Origin: an uncultured Pseudomonadota bacterium
Lineage (GTDB): Bacteria > Pseudomonadota > Gammaproteobacteria > Xanthomonadales > Ahniellaceae
Assembly (NCBI GenBank): GCA_937996755.1
Contig: CALKUS010000096.1
Span: 1-15,712 of the forward strand
DNA: 15,712 bases
Direction of reading: 5' to 3'
A program made the position numbers and the translations under genes. Each line of letters starts with the position of its first letter. The first letter of the stretch is position 1. Below, in pieces: positions 7,987 through 14,563 of this stretch. The notes beneath the pieces were generated by a model. That model was not told where the DNA came from. It saw only the letters and a program-made list of their open reading frames with translations, and ran no database searches.

Positions 7987-8016
7987 CGGTTATTTGGGAC
8001 TTCAGGGCTTGTCTGA

Positions 8017-8044
8017 AGGGCTCCTCAGGGAGCCCTCTTTTTTT
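8017..8044 (+). terminator. Rho-independent terminator after the outer-membrane protein gene
   Basis: An 8-bp perfect stem, AGGGCTCC at 8017-8024 and GGAGCCCT at 8029-8036, with a TCAG loop, is followed one base later by seven T residues (8038-8044). It begins 30 nt after the stop codon. This is a textbook intrinsic terminator and lies 9 nt before the hairpin array. Confidence 0.95.
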
Positions 8045-8053
8045 CCGTCGATT

Positions 8054-8342
8054 GAATTTCGCTTCGCGAAATTCACGCGGGTCGGAGCAGTCCGCGCTCG
8101 CTCGGCAAAAAGCGTGACTTTTGCCGAGCGGTCACCCGCGGCGCATTGCCGAATGTCCAGGGCGCAGCAGGCGGCGCGCGGGGAAAACCACGTTTTCGCC
8201 GCGCGGGAAAACACGTCGGTTTTCCCGCGCTCGACCGTCAGGGCGGAACTCGTGGCGCGCAGCAAGAACGACGATTCTTGCTGCGCGAGTCGTGCCTGCC
8301 GTAGACGTTGCCACTCGGATTTCGCGAAGCGAAATCCGAGTG
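8054..8342. repeat. Tandem array of at least six palindromic hairpins with inverted-repeat ends
   Basis: This gene-free stretch between convergent genes is almost entirely inverted repeats. H1: GAATTTCGC/GCGAAATTC at 8054-8074, loop TTC. H2: CGCTCGGCAAAA/TTTTGCCGAGCG at 8099-8130, loop 8 nt, enclosed by CGCGGGT (8076-8082) and ACCCGCG (8134-8140). H3: GCGCGGGGAAAAC/GTTTTCGCCGCGC at 8176-8204, one mismatch. H4: GCGCGGGAAAAC/GTTTTCCCGCGC at 8201-8230. H5: CGCGCAGCAAGAA/TTCTTGCTGCGCG at 8256-8287, loop CGACGA. H6: CACTCGGATTTCGC/GCGAAATCCGAGTG at 8312-8342, loop GAA. The 17-bp cores of H1 (8056-8072) and H6 (8319-8335) are exact reverse complements, so the element has inverted ends. Open frames cross it but look like repeat-derived noise. 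It may be a REP/MITE-like extragenic element or a structured RNA; which is not known. Confidence 0.8.
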
Positions 8343-8349
8343 AGTGCAA

Positions 8350-8772
8350 TCAAGCGAGCCTCAACGCCGCGCGAAGGTCGTTGATGCGTTTTACCGCGGC
8401 GGGCGGCTCGTAGGGCGGGGCGGGTGGGCCGCCCCAGACGGGGCGCGGCCAGGCGGCGTCGGTGCGGAAGCGCGCGATGACGTGCACGTGCAGCTGCGGC
8501 ACGACGTTGCCGAGCGCCGCCACGTTGAGCTTGTCGGGCGAGAACGCTTCGCGCAGCGCGGTGCACGCCTGGCGGATCTCGGACATGACGGTCTGGTAAT
8601 CGCCGGCCTTCAGGTCGATGAGGTCGACGAGGCCATTGCGCTGCGGTACGAGGATGAGCCAGGGAAACCGCGCGTCGTTCATCAGCAGCACGCGGCACAG
8701 GGCGAGCCGGCCGACCTCGAACGTATCGGCCGCGAGCTGCGCATTGAGCTCGAACGGGTCGCGGCCGTGCAT
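8350..8772 (-). CDS. HIT-family protein (histidine-triad nucleotide hydrolase-like)
   Basis: 140 residues. The ATG at 8772 has GGAG 7 nt upstream and overlaps the stop codon of the cyclase gene (TGATG), so it is translationally coupled. The HIT signature is VVPQLHVHVIARF at 90-102: the usual first His of the triad is Gln93, the expected nucleophile is His95, and the third is His97. The N-terminal half carries FPWLILVPQRNGLVDLIDL, typical of a proteobacterial HIT subgroup with this Gln variant. Such enzymes hydrolyse or transfer nucleoside-phosphate groups; the substrate here cannot be told. The C-terminal 40 residues are Pro/Trp/Arg-rich (AAWPRPVWGGPPAPP). A longer open frame continues upstream over the cyclase gene but is a shadow. 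Confidence 0.9.
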   Translation of the reverse strand: MHGRDPFELNAQLAADTFEVGRLALCRVLLMNDARFPWLILVPQRNGLVDLIDLKAGDYQTVMSEIRQACTALREAFSPDKLNVAALGNVVPQLHVHVIARFRTDAAWPRPVWGGPPAPPYEPPAAVKRINDLRAALRLA

Positions 8773-10859
8773 CACGCGCTCCGCGCGGGCAGCGCGGCGT
8801 CGTCGCCGGCGACCACGACGCGATTGCGGCCGCTGCCCTTCGCGCTGTAGAGCGCGACGTCCGCTGCCGCGATCACCGCTTCGACCGACGGCTGCGTCGC
8901 GTCGGCGAGCGTTGCGACCCCGATGCTGGTCGTCATTCCCACGCGCACGCCGTCCAGCACGTCGACGTGTTCCTCGATCGACTGGCGCAGGCGCTGGGCG
9001 ACATCGAGCGCGGCGCCGCGCGTGGTGCCCGGCAGCACGATGACCATCTCGTCGCCACCGTAGCGACCGACGAAGTCGCCGGTGCGCAGCGAGTTGCGGA
9101 TGCGGTCGACGGCGGCGCGCAGCACGCGGTCGCCGAAGAGGTGGCCGTGCCGGTCGTTGACCTGCTTGAAGCTGTCGAAATCGACCATCAGCACCGCGAG
9201 CGGCTGCCGGCTCGCTTCGGCGGACGCGATCTGGCCGCGCAGTCGCTGCAGCAGGTGGCCGCGGTTGTATGCGCCGGTGAGCGGATCGGTGATCGCGGCG
9301 GCGAACAGGTCGGCGGCCTGCTGTTCGAGCTGGCGGTTCGCGCCGGCGAGCAGCTCGCGCTGCGCCGCGATCTCGCGATTGCGGTCGAGCAGGTCGTTGT
9401 TCAGCCGGCGCACGGTGCGCAGCCGATGCGAAAGCCACGCGAGCCATCCGGCCAGCGCGGCGAGCGACGCGCCGTACAGCCAGCGCCGCAACCGTTCGCG
9501 CGAGAGCGCGAGCGACTGGATCTCGTTGTCCTTCTCGAGCAGCGCGATGCGCTGGCGTTGCTTCGACTGCTCGAACTCCGCACCGAGCGCGGCCATGCGC
9601 CGGCTCGACTGCACGCCGAGCAGCTCTTCGCGCAGCTCGCCGCGCTGGCGGCTCGCCTCGAACGCGCGATGCCAGTCGCCGCGCTGCGCCGCGATCCGCT
9701 CGAGCGCCGCGACGGCCTGGAGCAGGAATGGACGCGCATCCTCGGTGCCGAACGAACGCTGCGCTTCCTCAAGCATGGCCGCCGCCGCATCGACGTCGCC
9801 GCGCTGTTCGGCGACGAGCGCGAGACTGAGCTGGGCGCGTGCGGCGAGGAACGGCTGGCCCATCGCCTGCGCGAGCGCGCGCGCGCGGGCGAGCGCGACC
9901 TCCGCTTCGTCGAGCTTCGACTTGCCGAGCAGCGCGCGCCCGCGCTCGAGCTCGTCCAGCGCAATGCCGGGCTGGTTCGCATGGCGCTCGTCGATCGCGA
10001 GCGCGCGTTCCGCCATCACGAGCGCCTGGTTCGGTTGCGCGCGGTCGTTGTAGAGCGCCGCGAGGCTGCCGAGCACGGGCGAAGCGGCGAGCGGGTCCGG
10101 CTGTTCCTGCGTCCGTTCGAGTGCTTCGTCGAACGCCGCGAGCGCGCGATCGTAGTCCTCGACCTCGCGATAGAAGACGCCGAGCGCGCGCAGGCCGGCT
10201 TCGACGTGCCCGCCCGCGCCGAGCTTGCGGCGGATCGCGAGCGAATCGAGCAGCGCCTGCAGCGCGAGCGAGTAGTCGCCGCGATTGCGCTGCGCGCTGG
10301 CGAGCTGCACGAGCGTGTCTGCCTCGCCGTAGCGATCGCCGATGGCGCGGCGGATGGCGAGCGCGCGGTCGAAGCGCGCGAGTGCCTCGTCCAGCCGGCC
10401 CTGGCGGCGGGCGATGACGCCGAGGCCACTCTCGGCGCGGGCTTCCGCGCCGGCGAGATCGGCGGCCGATGCGCCGGCCAGCTCGGCCTGCTTGAACGCG
10501 AGCGCGGCGTCGTAGTCGCCGCGTGCGATCGCGATCTCGGCCTGGGCGTGCAGTGCATCGAGCTCGCCCGCGACGTTGCCGCTGCGCCGGTACAGCGCCG
10601 CGAGGCGTTGCCACTCCGGTGCCGCCGCGTCGAAATCCTTGCTGCCCTGGAGCGCCTCGGCCGCGAAACGACGCAGCGGCATCTCGATCGCGGGGCCGAG
10701 CAGGTGGCGGGCCCAGAGCAGGGCGTGCGCGCCGTCGGTCGCGATGTGCGCCACGCGCTGCGGTGCAACGGCTGGCTCGCCGTCGGCCGCGAGCGCGGCG
10801 GCCGGCAGCAGCAGGCCGAGCGCGACGCGTGCGAAACCCCCGATCCCCCAGCGCTGCAT
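8772..10859 (-). CDS. Membrane diguanylate cyclase with periplasmic TPR sensor and GGDEF domain
   Basis: Makes cyclic di-GMP from two GTP. With the ATG at 10859: 695 residues, an export signal at 1-25 (VALGLLLPAAALAA), then about 330 residues of helical TPR-like repeats (about 80-410; for example GRLDEALARFDRALAI and DYDRALAAFDEALE), a coiled coil (about 420-455), one transmembrane helix (about 459-477), a second coil, and a cytoplasmic GGDEF domain (about 522-685). The active site is RYGGDEM at 599-605, the last position Met instead of Phe, which is tolerated in active cyclases. DFDSFKQVND (560-569) binds substrate, and the inhibitory I-site RTGD (592-595) sits five residues upstream. The array would sense a periplasmic protein or peptide (inference). 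An ATG at 10919 has GGGAG nearby but would put 20 extra residues before the signal sequence. The HIT gene overlaps its stop. Confidence 0.9.
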   Translation of the reverse strand: MQRWGIGGFARVALGLLLPAAALAADGEPAVAPQRVAHIATDGAHALLWARHLLGPAIEMPLRRFAAEALQGSKDFDAAAPEWQRLAALYRRSGNVAGELDALHAQAEIAIARGDYDAALAFKQAELAGASAADLAGAEARAESGLGVIARRQGRLDEALARFDRALAIRRAIGDRYGEADTLVQLASAQRNRGDYSLALQALLDSLAIRRKLGAGGHVEAGLRALGVFYREVEDYDRALAAFDEALERTQEQPDPLAASPVLGSLAALYNDRAQPNQALVMAERALAIDERHANQPGIALDELERGRALLGKSKLDEAEVALARARALAQAMGQPFLAARAQLSLALVAEQRGDVDAAAAMLEEAQRSFGTEDARPFLLQAVAALERIAAQRGDWHRAFEASRQRGELREELLGVQSSRRMAALGAEFEQSKQRQRIALLEKDNEIQSLALSRERLRRWLYGASLAALAGWLAWLSHRLRTVRRLNNDLLDRNREIAAQRELLAGANRQLEQQAADLFAAAITDPLTGAYNRGHLLQRLRGQIASAEASRQPLAVLMVDFDSFKQVNDRHGHLFGDRVLRAAVDRIRNSLRTGDFVGRYGGDEMVIVLPGTTRGAALDVAQRLRQSIEEHVDVLDGVRVGMTTSIGVATLADATQPSVEAVIAAADVALYSAKGSGRNRVVVAGDDAALPARSA

Positions 10860-10917
10860 GTGCGGATGTCCGGCTGGCCCGCTGGCGCCCTGTTCGCCCG
10901 CGTGGCTGCTGCCGCGC

Positions 10918-10923
10918 ATGATA
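10918..10923 (-). promoter_or_regulatory. Possible -10 box for the cyclase/HIT operon
   Basis: TATCAT is read on the minus strand at 10923-10918, five of six matches to TATAAT, in the 153-bp divergent region between the cyclase and rimO. A transcript starting just downstream would leave a leader of roughly 50 nt before the ATG at 10859, consistent with that start. No clear -35 box was found. Confidence 0.3.
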
Positions 10924-10961
10924 CTCCCGGGCTTCCGCGTGCGCCTTCGGGGCAACGCGGC

Positions 10962-10967
10962 TAGAAT
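10962..10967 (+). promoter_or_regulatory. Possible -10 box for rimO
   Basis: TAGAAT at 10962-10967 is five of six to the sigma-70 -10 consensus and lies 45 nt before the rimO ATG. No convincing -35 hexamer stands 16-18 nt upstream. Judged by eye only. Confidence 0.35.
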
Positions 10968-11012
10968 GCGCGCCCCCTCGCTGCTCCCCGCGGCCCGCGC
11001 CGCGCTTCCGCG

Positions 11013-12329
11013 ATGTCCAATTCATCTCCCAAGGTCGGCTTCGTCAGCCTCGGCTGCCCGAAGGCGCTCGTCGACTCCGAACGGATCCTCACGCAGCTGC
11101 GCGTCGAGGGTTACGAAGTCGTGCCCAGTTACGACGCGGCGGACGTCGTCGTGGTGAACACGTGCGGCTTCATCGACGCCGCGGTTGCGGAATCGCTCGA
11201 CGCGATCGGCGAGGCGATGGCGGAGAACGGCAAGGTCGTGGTGACCGGTTGCCTCGGCGCGCGCGCGGAAGTGATCCGCGAGAAATTCCCCGACGTGCTG
11301 TCGATCTCCGGACCGCAGGACTACGCGTCGGTGATGAACGCCGTGCACGCGCAGGTGCCGCCGAAGCACGACCCGTTCGTGGACCTCGTACCGCCGCAGG
11401 GCATCAAGCTCACGCCGCGCCACTACGCGTACCTGAAGGTTTCCGAAGGCTGCAACCACCGCTGCACGTTCTGCATCATCCCGTCGCTGCGCGGCGACCT
11501 CGTGTCGCGCCCGGTCGAGGACGTGCTCGTCGAGGCAGAGAAGCTGGTGAAGGGCGGCGTGAAGGAGCTGCTCGTGGTGTCGCAGGACACGAGCGCGTAC
11601 GGCGTCGATCGCCGCTACGCGCCGGGGACGTGGCGCGGCCGCGAATACCGCGCGCGCATGGCCGACCTGTGTGCGGGTCTCGCCGAGCTCGGCGCCTGGG
11701 TGCGCCTGCACTACGTCTACCCGTATCCGAGCGTCGACGAAGTGATGCCGCTGATGGCGGCAGGGAAGGTGCTCCCGTACCTCGACATCCCGTTCCAGCA
11801 CGCGAGCCCGCGCATCCTGAAGCTCATGAAGCGGCCGGCGCATGCGGAGAAGACGCTCGAGCGCATCCGCGGCTGGCGCAGCGTCGTGCCCGGGCTCACG
11901 ATCCGCAGCACGTTCATCGCGGGATTCCCCGGCGAGACGGAGGCCGAGTTCCGCGAGCTGCTCGACTTCCTCGGCGAGGCACAGCTCGACCGCGTCGGCT
12001 GCTTCGCGTATTCGCCCGTGAACGGCGCGGCCGCGAACGGCTTGCCGGGCGCATTGCCGGAATCGGTGCGCGAGGAGCGCCAGGCCGAGTTCATGAAGGT
12101 GCAGGCGAAGATCAGCCGCCAGCGCCTGAAGCGCAAGGTCGGCACGACGCAGCGCGTGCTCATCGACGAAGTCGGGCCGACCGTCGCCGTCGGCCGCAGC
12201 AGCGCCGATGCGCCCGAGATCGACGGCAAGGTCTACGTCGCGTCGTCGCGCAAGCTGAAGCCCGGCGAGTTCGTCGACGTGCGCATCGGGAAGTCGGACG
12301 CGCACGACCTGCACGGTACAGCCGACTGA
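11013..12329 (+). CDS. rimO: Ribosomal protein S12 methylthiotransferase
   Basis: Radical-SAM enzyme that adds a methylthio group to the conserved aspartate of ribosomal protein S12. 438 residues, normal length. The N-terminal MTTase domain has the three cluster cysteines Cys15 (SLGCPKALVDSE), Cys51 (VNTCGFID) and Cys80 (TGCLGAR). The radical-SAM CxxxCxxC is Cys147, Cys151 and Cys154 in EGCNHRCTFCIIPSLRG. The segments YPYP, DIPFQHAS, and STFIAGFPGE follow, and a C-terminal TRAM domain runs from about 370. SLGCPKALVDSE and CIIPSLRG distinguish RimO from the tRNA enzyme MiaB. The ATG at 11013 opens directly into the MTTase domain; no strong Shine-Dalgarno is visible. Its TGA overlaps the next ATG (TGATG at 12327-12331). 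Confidence 0.97.
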   Translation: MSNSSPKVGFVSLGCPKALVDSERILTQLRVEGYEVVPSYDAADVVVVNTCGFIDAAVAESLDAIGEAMAENGKVVVTGCLGARAEVIREKFPDVLSISGPQDYASVMNAVHAQVPPKHDPFVDLVPPQGIKLTPRHYAYLKVSEGCNHRCTFCIIPSLRGDLVSRPVEDVLVEAEKLVKGGVKELLVVSQDTSAYGVDRRYAPGTWRGREYRARMADLCAGLAELGAWVRLHYVYPYPSVDEVMPLMAAGKVLPYLDIPFQHASPRILKLMKRPAHAEKTLERIRGWRSVVPGLTIRSTFIAGFPGETEAEFRELLDFLGEAQLDRVGCFAYSPVNGAAANGLPGALPESVREERQAEFMKVQAKISRQRLKRKVGTTQRVLIDEVGPTVAVGRSSADAPEIDGKVYVASSRKLKPGEFVDVRIGKSDAHDLHGTAD

Positions 12330-13129
12330 TGCGCTTCGTCGCGCCAGCGCGCGACGCGGTTCCGCCGTCGACGTTCGACCATCCCGGGTTCGCGCGCCTC
12401 GTGGCGCATCGCGACCTGCTCGCCGCGCGCGAGTGGCCGACGCTCGACGCACTCAACGCACGCCTCGGCGAGCGCAGCCATCCGCGCACCGGCGTGCCGT
12501 TGCGGTTCGTCGCGCAGGACGACGCCCTGCTCGACGACGGCCGCCATTACGAGGAGCGCATCGCGCGGACGGGCGCGATCGCGACGCGCGAGCGCAGCTG
12601 GCACGACCTGCTGAACGCGCTGGCCTGGATCGAGCACACGGCGCTCAAGGCGGCGCTGAACGTGCGGCAGGCCGACGATGTCGCCGCGGTCGGCCCGCGC
12701 GAGCGCACGCGCGGCCAGTGCGCGCTCACGCATTTCGACGAAGCCGGTGCGATCGTCCTGTTGCGCGACCGCGCCGCGATCGCAGCGTGGGATGCGCACG
12801 CGTGGGAAGCGTTCTTCGCGCGTCCGCAGCCCGACGTGCTCGTGTTCGGGCATGCGGTGCACGAGCACGCGCTGTACGGCGACGCGTGGCTCGTCGCCAA
12901 GGGCATCGCCGTGGTGGGCGACGCCTTGATCGAGGACGTCGCGGACGCGATCGCATCGGGCGAGCTGCTCGACGATCCGCTGTCGCTGCGTCCGTTTCCG
13001 CTGTGCGGGCTGCGCGGCTGGCATTCGCGCCGCGAGGAGCCGGACTTCTTCGCGACGGCACCCTGCTTCCGCCCGCTGCGCGAAGGCCGGCGCTATCCGG
13101 CGCCGTACGAGACGTCGACCACCACGTAG
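12329..13129 (+). CDS. DUF3025 domain protein
   Basis: 266 residues; function unknown. Family features: EWPTLDALNARL near residues 35-46, PLRFV at 57-61, YEERI at 74-78, the diagnostic TRERSWHDLLNALAW at 86-100, then KAALN, THFDEAGAIV at 134-143 and FGHAVHEHAL at 173-182. The conserved Trp-His-Asp and the His pairs could be catalytic or metal-binding, but no activity can be assigned from sequence. No signal peptide or membrane helix, so probably cytoplasmic. The ATG at 12329 overlaps the rimO stop, indicating one operon and translational coupling. The 3' end overlaps the convergent greB gene by 37 bp. Confidence 0.88.
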   Translation: MRFVAPARDAVPPSTFDHPGFARLVAHRDLLAAREWPTLDALNARLGERSHPRTGVPLRFVAQDDALLDDGRHYEERIARTGAIATRERSWHDLLNALAWIEHTALKAALNVRQADDVAAVGPRERTRGQCALTHFDEAGAIVLLRDRAAIAAWDAHAWEAFFARPQPDVLVFGHAVHEHALYGDAWLVAKGIAVVGDALIEDVADAIASGELLDDPLSLRPFPLCGLRGWHSRREEPDFFATAPCFRPLREGRRYPAPYETSTTT

Positions 13130-13596
13130 CCCGCGGGACCCGCGGGCAGCTGCACGACGACCTCGTCGTCGGCGCGCTTGCCGAGCAGCGCGCGCGCCAT
13201 CGGCGAATCGATGCTGATGTCGCCACGCACGGCATCGGTTTCGTCGGGGCCCACGATGCGGCAGCGCTTCTCGCTGCCGTCCTCCGCTGCGAGTGTGAAG
13301 CATGCGCCGAAGTAGATCGCGCGCGGATCGCCGGGCGGCTCGCGCACGACTTTCAGCTCGGGGATGCGCTTGCCGAGGTAGCGCACGCGGCGATCGATTT
13401 CGGCGAGCTGCTTCTTGCGATAGATGTACTCGGCGTTTTCCGAGCGGTCGCCTTCGGCAGCCGCGGCGGAAAGTGCGGCGACGACTTCCGGTCGGCGCAC
13501 GCGCCACAGGTCGTCGAGCTCGGCCTTCAGTCGCGCGTAGCCTTCCGGCGTCACGAGCGCCGTCGATGCTTCGCCGGGTGGTCGCCATCGTCCCAT
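13093..13596 (-). CDS. greB: Transcription elongation factor GreB
   Basis: Enters the secondary channel of stalled, backtracked RNA polymerase and stimulates cleavage of the nascent RNA. With the ATG at 13596, 167 residues. The start MGRWRPP is typical of GreB; a TTG six codons upstream is also in frame but lacks family support. The N-terminal coiled coil (about 10-80) carries VTPEGYARLKAELDDLWRVRRPEV and the tip segment AEGDRSENAEYIYRKKQL, with acidic Asp50 and Glu53 that hold the catalytic metal. The C-terminal FKBP-like domain (about 90-162) carries RCRIVGPDETDAVRGDISID and SPMARALLGKRADDEVVV. It is divergent from the DUF72 gene (20 bp between starts) and overlaps DUF3025 tail to tail. Confidence 0.95.
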   Translation of the reverse strand: MGRWRPPGEASTALVTPEGYARLKAELDDLWRVRRPEVVAALSAAAAEGDRSENAEYIYRKKQLAEIDRRVRYLGKRIPELKVVREPPGDPRAIYFGACFTLAAEDGSEKRCRIVGPDETDAVRGDISIDSPMARALLGKRADDEVVVQLPAGPAGYVVVDVSYGAG

Positions 13597-13616
13597 GCGA
13601 GGAACATACTTCAAGC

Positions 13617-14513
13617 ATGGATCGAAGTGCGAACCTGCGCCTCGGTTGTCCTGTCTGGGCCTGCACGGCCTGGCGCGGCTCGCTGTTCACGCGGCGCGCC
13701 GCGCGCGACGACTACCTGCCGCAGTACGCGTCGGTGTTCGATGCGGTCGAGGGCAATTCCACGTTCTACGGCCTGCCGACGGAAGCGACGGTCGTGCGCT
13801 GGCACGAGCAGGTGCCGCGGCACTTCCGCTTCTGCTTCAAGTTCCCGCAGGTCATCACGCACCGCATGCTGTTGCGCTACGCGGACGCCGAGACGAGCGA
13901 ATTCCTGTTCCTGCTCGAGCCGCTGCGCGACCGGCTCGGCCCGCTGCTGCTGCAGCTGCCGCCGAATTTCGGCGCCGCGGACCTGCACGTGCTCACGCAC
14001 TACCTCGACGGGCTGCCGGGTGGATTCCCGTATGCCGTCGAGGTGCGCCATCCGGAGTTCTTCGATGGCGGCGCATTCGAGGCCGCGCTCGACGACGCGC
14101 TCGCCGAGCGGCTGGTCGCCCGCGTCAACTTCGACGCCACGTGCCTGTTCGCGGACCCGGCGCTCGACGAGACGACGCGCGACGCGATCAAGCGCAAGCC
14201 GCAGCTGCCGTTGCGTCGCACCGCGACGAACGCGACGCCCATCGTGCGTTTCGTCGGCCGCAACGATCCCGAGCCGTGCCGCGCGGCGCTGCAGGGCTGG
14301 GCCGAAGTCGTCGCGCAGTGGGAGCGGGAAGGGCGCGAAACGTATTTCTTCGCGCACGCACCCGACGACGCGCACGCGCCGGCACTCGCGCGCGTCGCGC
14401 ACGAGTGCTTCTCCGCGACGATTCCTGGGCTCCCGCCGCTGCCGCCGTTCGCCGGCGAGCAGGAGCCGGAAGCCGCGGCGAGCGAATCGCCGCAACAGAC
14501 CGAGTTGTTCTAG
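13617..14513 (+). CDS. DUF72 (YecE-like) TIM-barrel protein
   Basis: 298 residues from the ATG at 13617; AGGA at 13600-13603 is somewhat far for a ribosome binding site, but the family fold begins right after this start. Motifs of DUF72: LGCPVWACTAWRGSLF at 9-24, EGNSTFYGLPTEATVVRWHE at 45-64, FRFCFKFPQVITH at 70-82, LGPLLLQLPPNF, and the strand VEVRHPEFF. The NSTFYG and ITH segments are conserved family landmarks on a TIM-barrel scaffold; the biochemical role is not established. The last 25 residues are Glu/Ala/Ser-rich and unlike the family core, ending at TAG 14511-14513. It faces the next gene convergently with a 50-bp gap that holds no clear terminator. Confidence 0.9.
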   Translation: MDRSANLRLGCPVWACTAWRGSLFTRRAARDDYLPQYASVFDAVEGNSTFYGLPTEATVVRWHEQVPRHFRFCFKFPQVITHRMLLRYADAETSEFLFLLEPLRDRLGPLLLQLPPNFGAADLHVLTHYLDGLPGGFPYAVEVRHPEFFDGGAFEAALDDALAERLVARVNFDATCLFADPALDETTRDAIKRKPQLPLRRTATNATPIVRFVGRNDPEPCRAALQGWAEVVAQWEREGRETYFFAHAPDDAHAPALARVAHECFSATIPGLPPLPPFAGEQEPEAAASESPQQTELF

Positions 14514-14563
14514 AGCAGCACCATCGCGCCGCTTTCGGTATCGCGGCCATGGGTCGAAGGGAA

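Noticed and set aside
8054..8342. CRISPR array or integron attC sites
   Set aside because: There are no identical direct repeats with unique spacers, and no attC-type GTT...AAC ends; the units are different hairpins.
8002..8349. Minus-strand 115-codon frame and plus-strand frames across the hairpin array
   Set aside because: They translate the palindromes themselves and cross a strong terminator; this looks like repeat-derived noise, not a gene.
8773..9447. N-terminal extension of the HIT protein
   Set aside because: The open frame continues upstream over the GGDEF gene, but the family begins near the ATG at 8772, which has a good ribosome binding site.
8967..10964. Plus-strand open frame of 665 codons opposite the diguanylate cyclase
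   Set aside because: Low-complexity Arg/Glu/Ala translation with no motif; the minus strand carries clear TPR and GGDEF domains.
14514..14563. Terminator between the DUF72 and DUF853 genes
   Set aside because: The 50-bp gap has no convincing stem with a T-tract on either strand.
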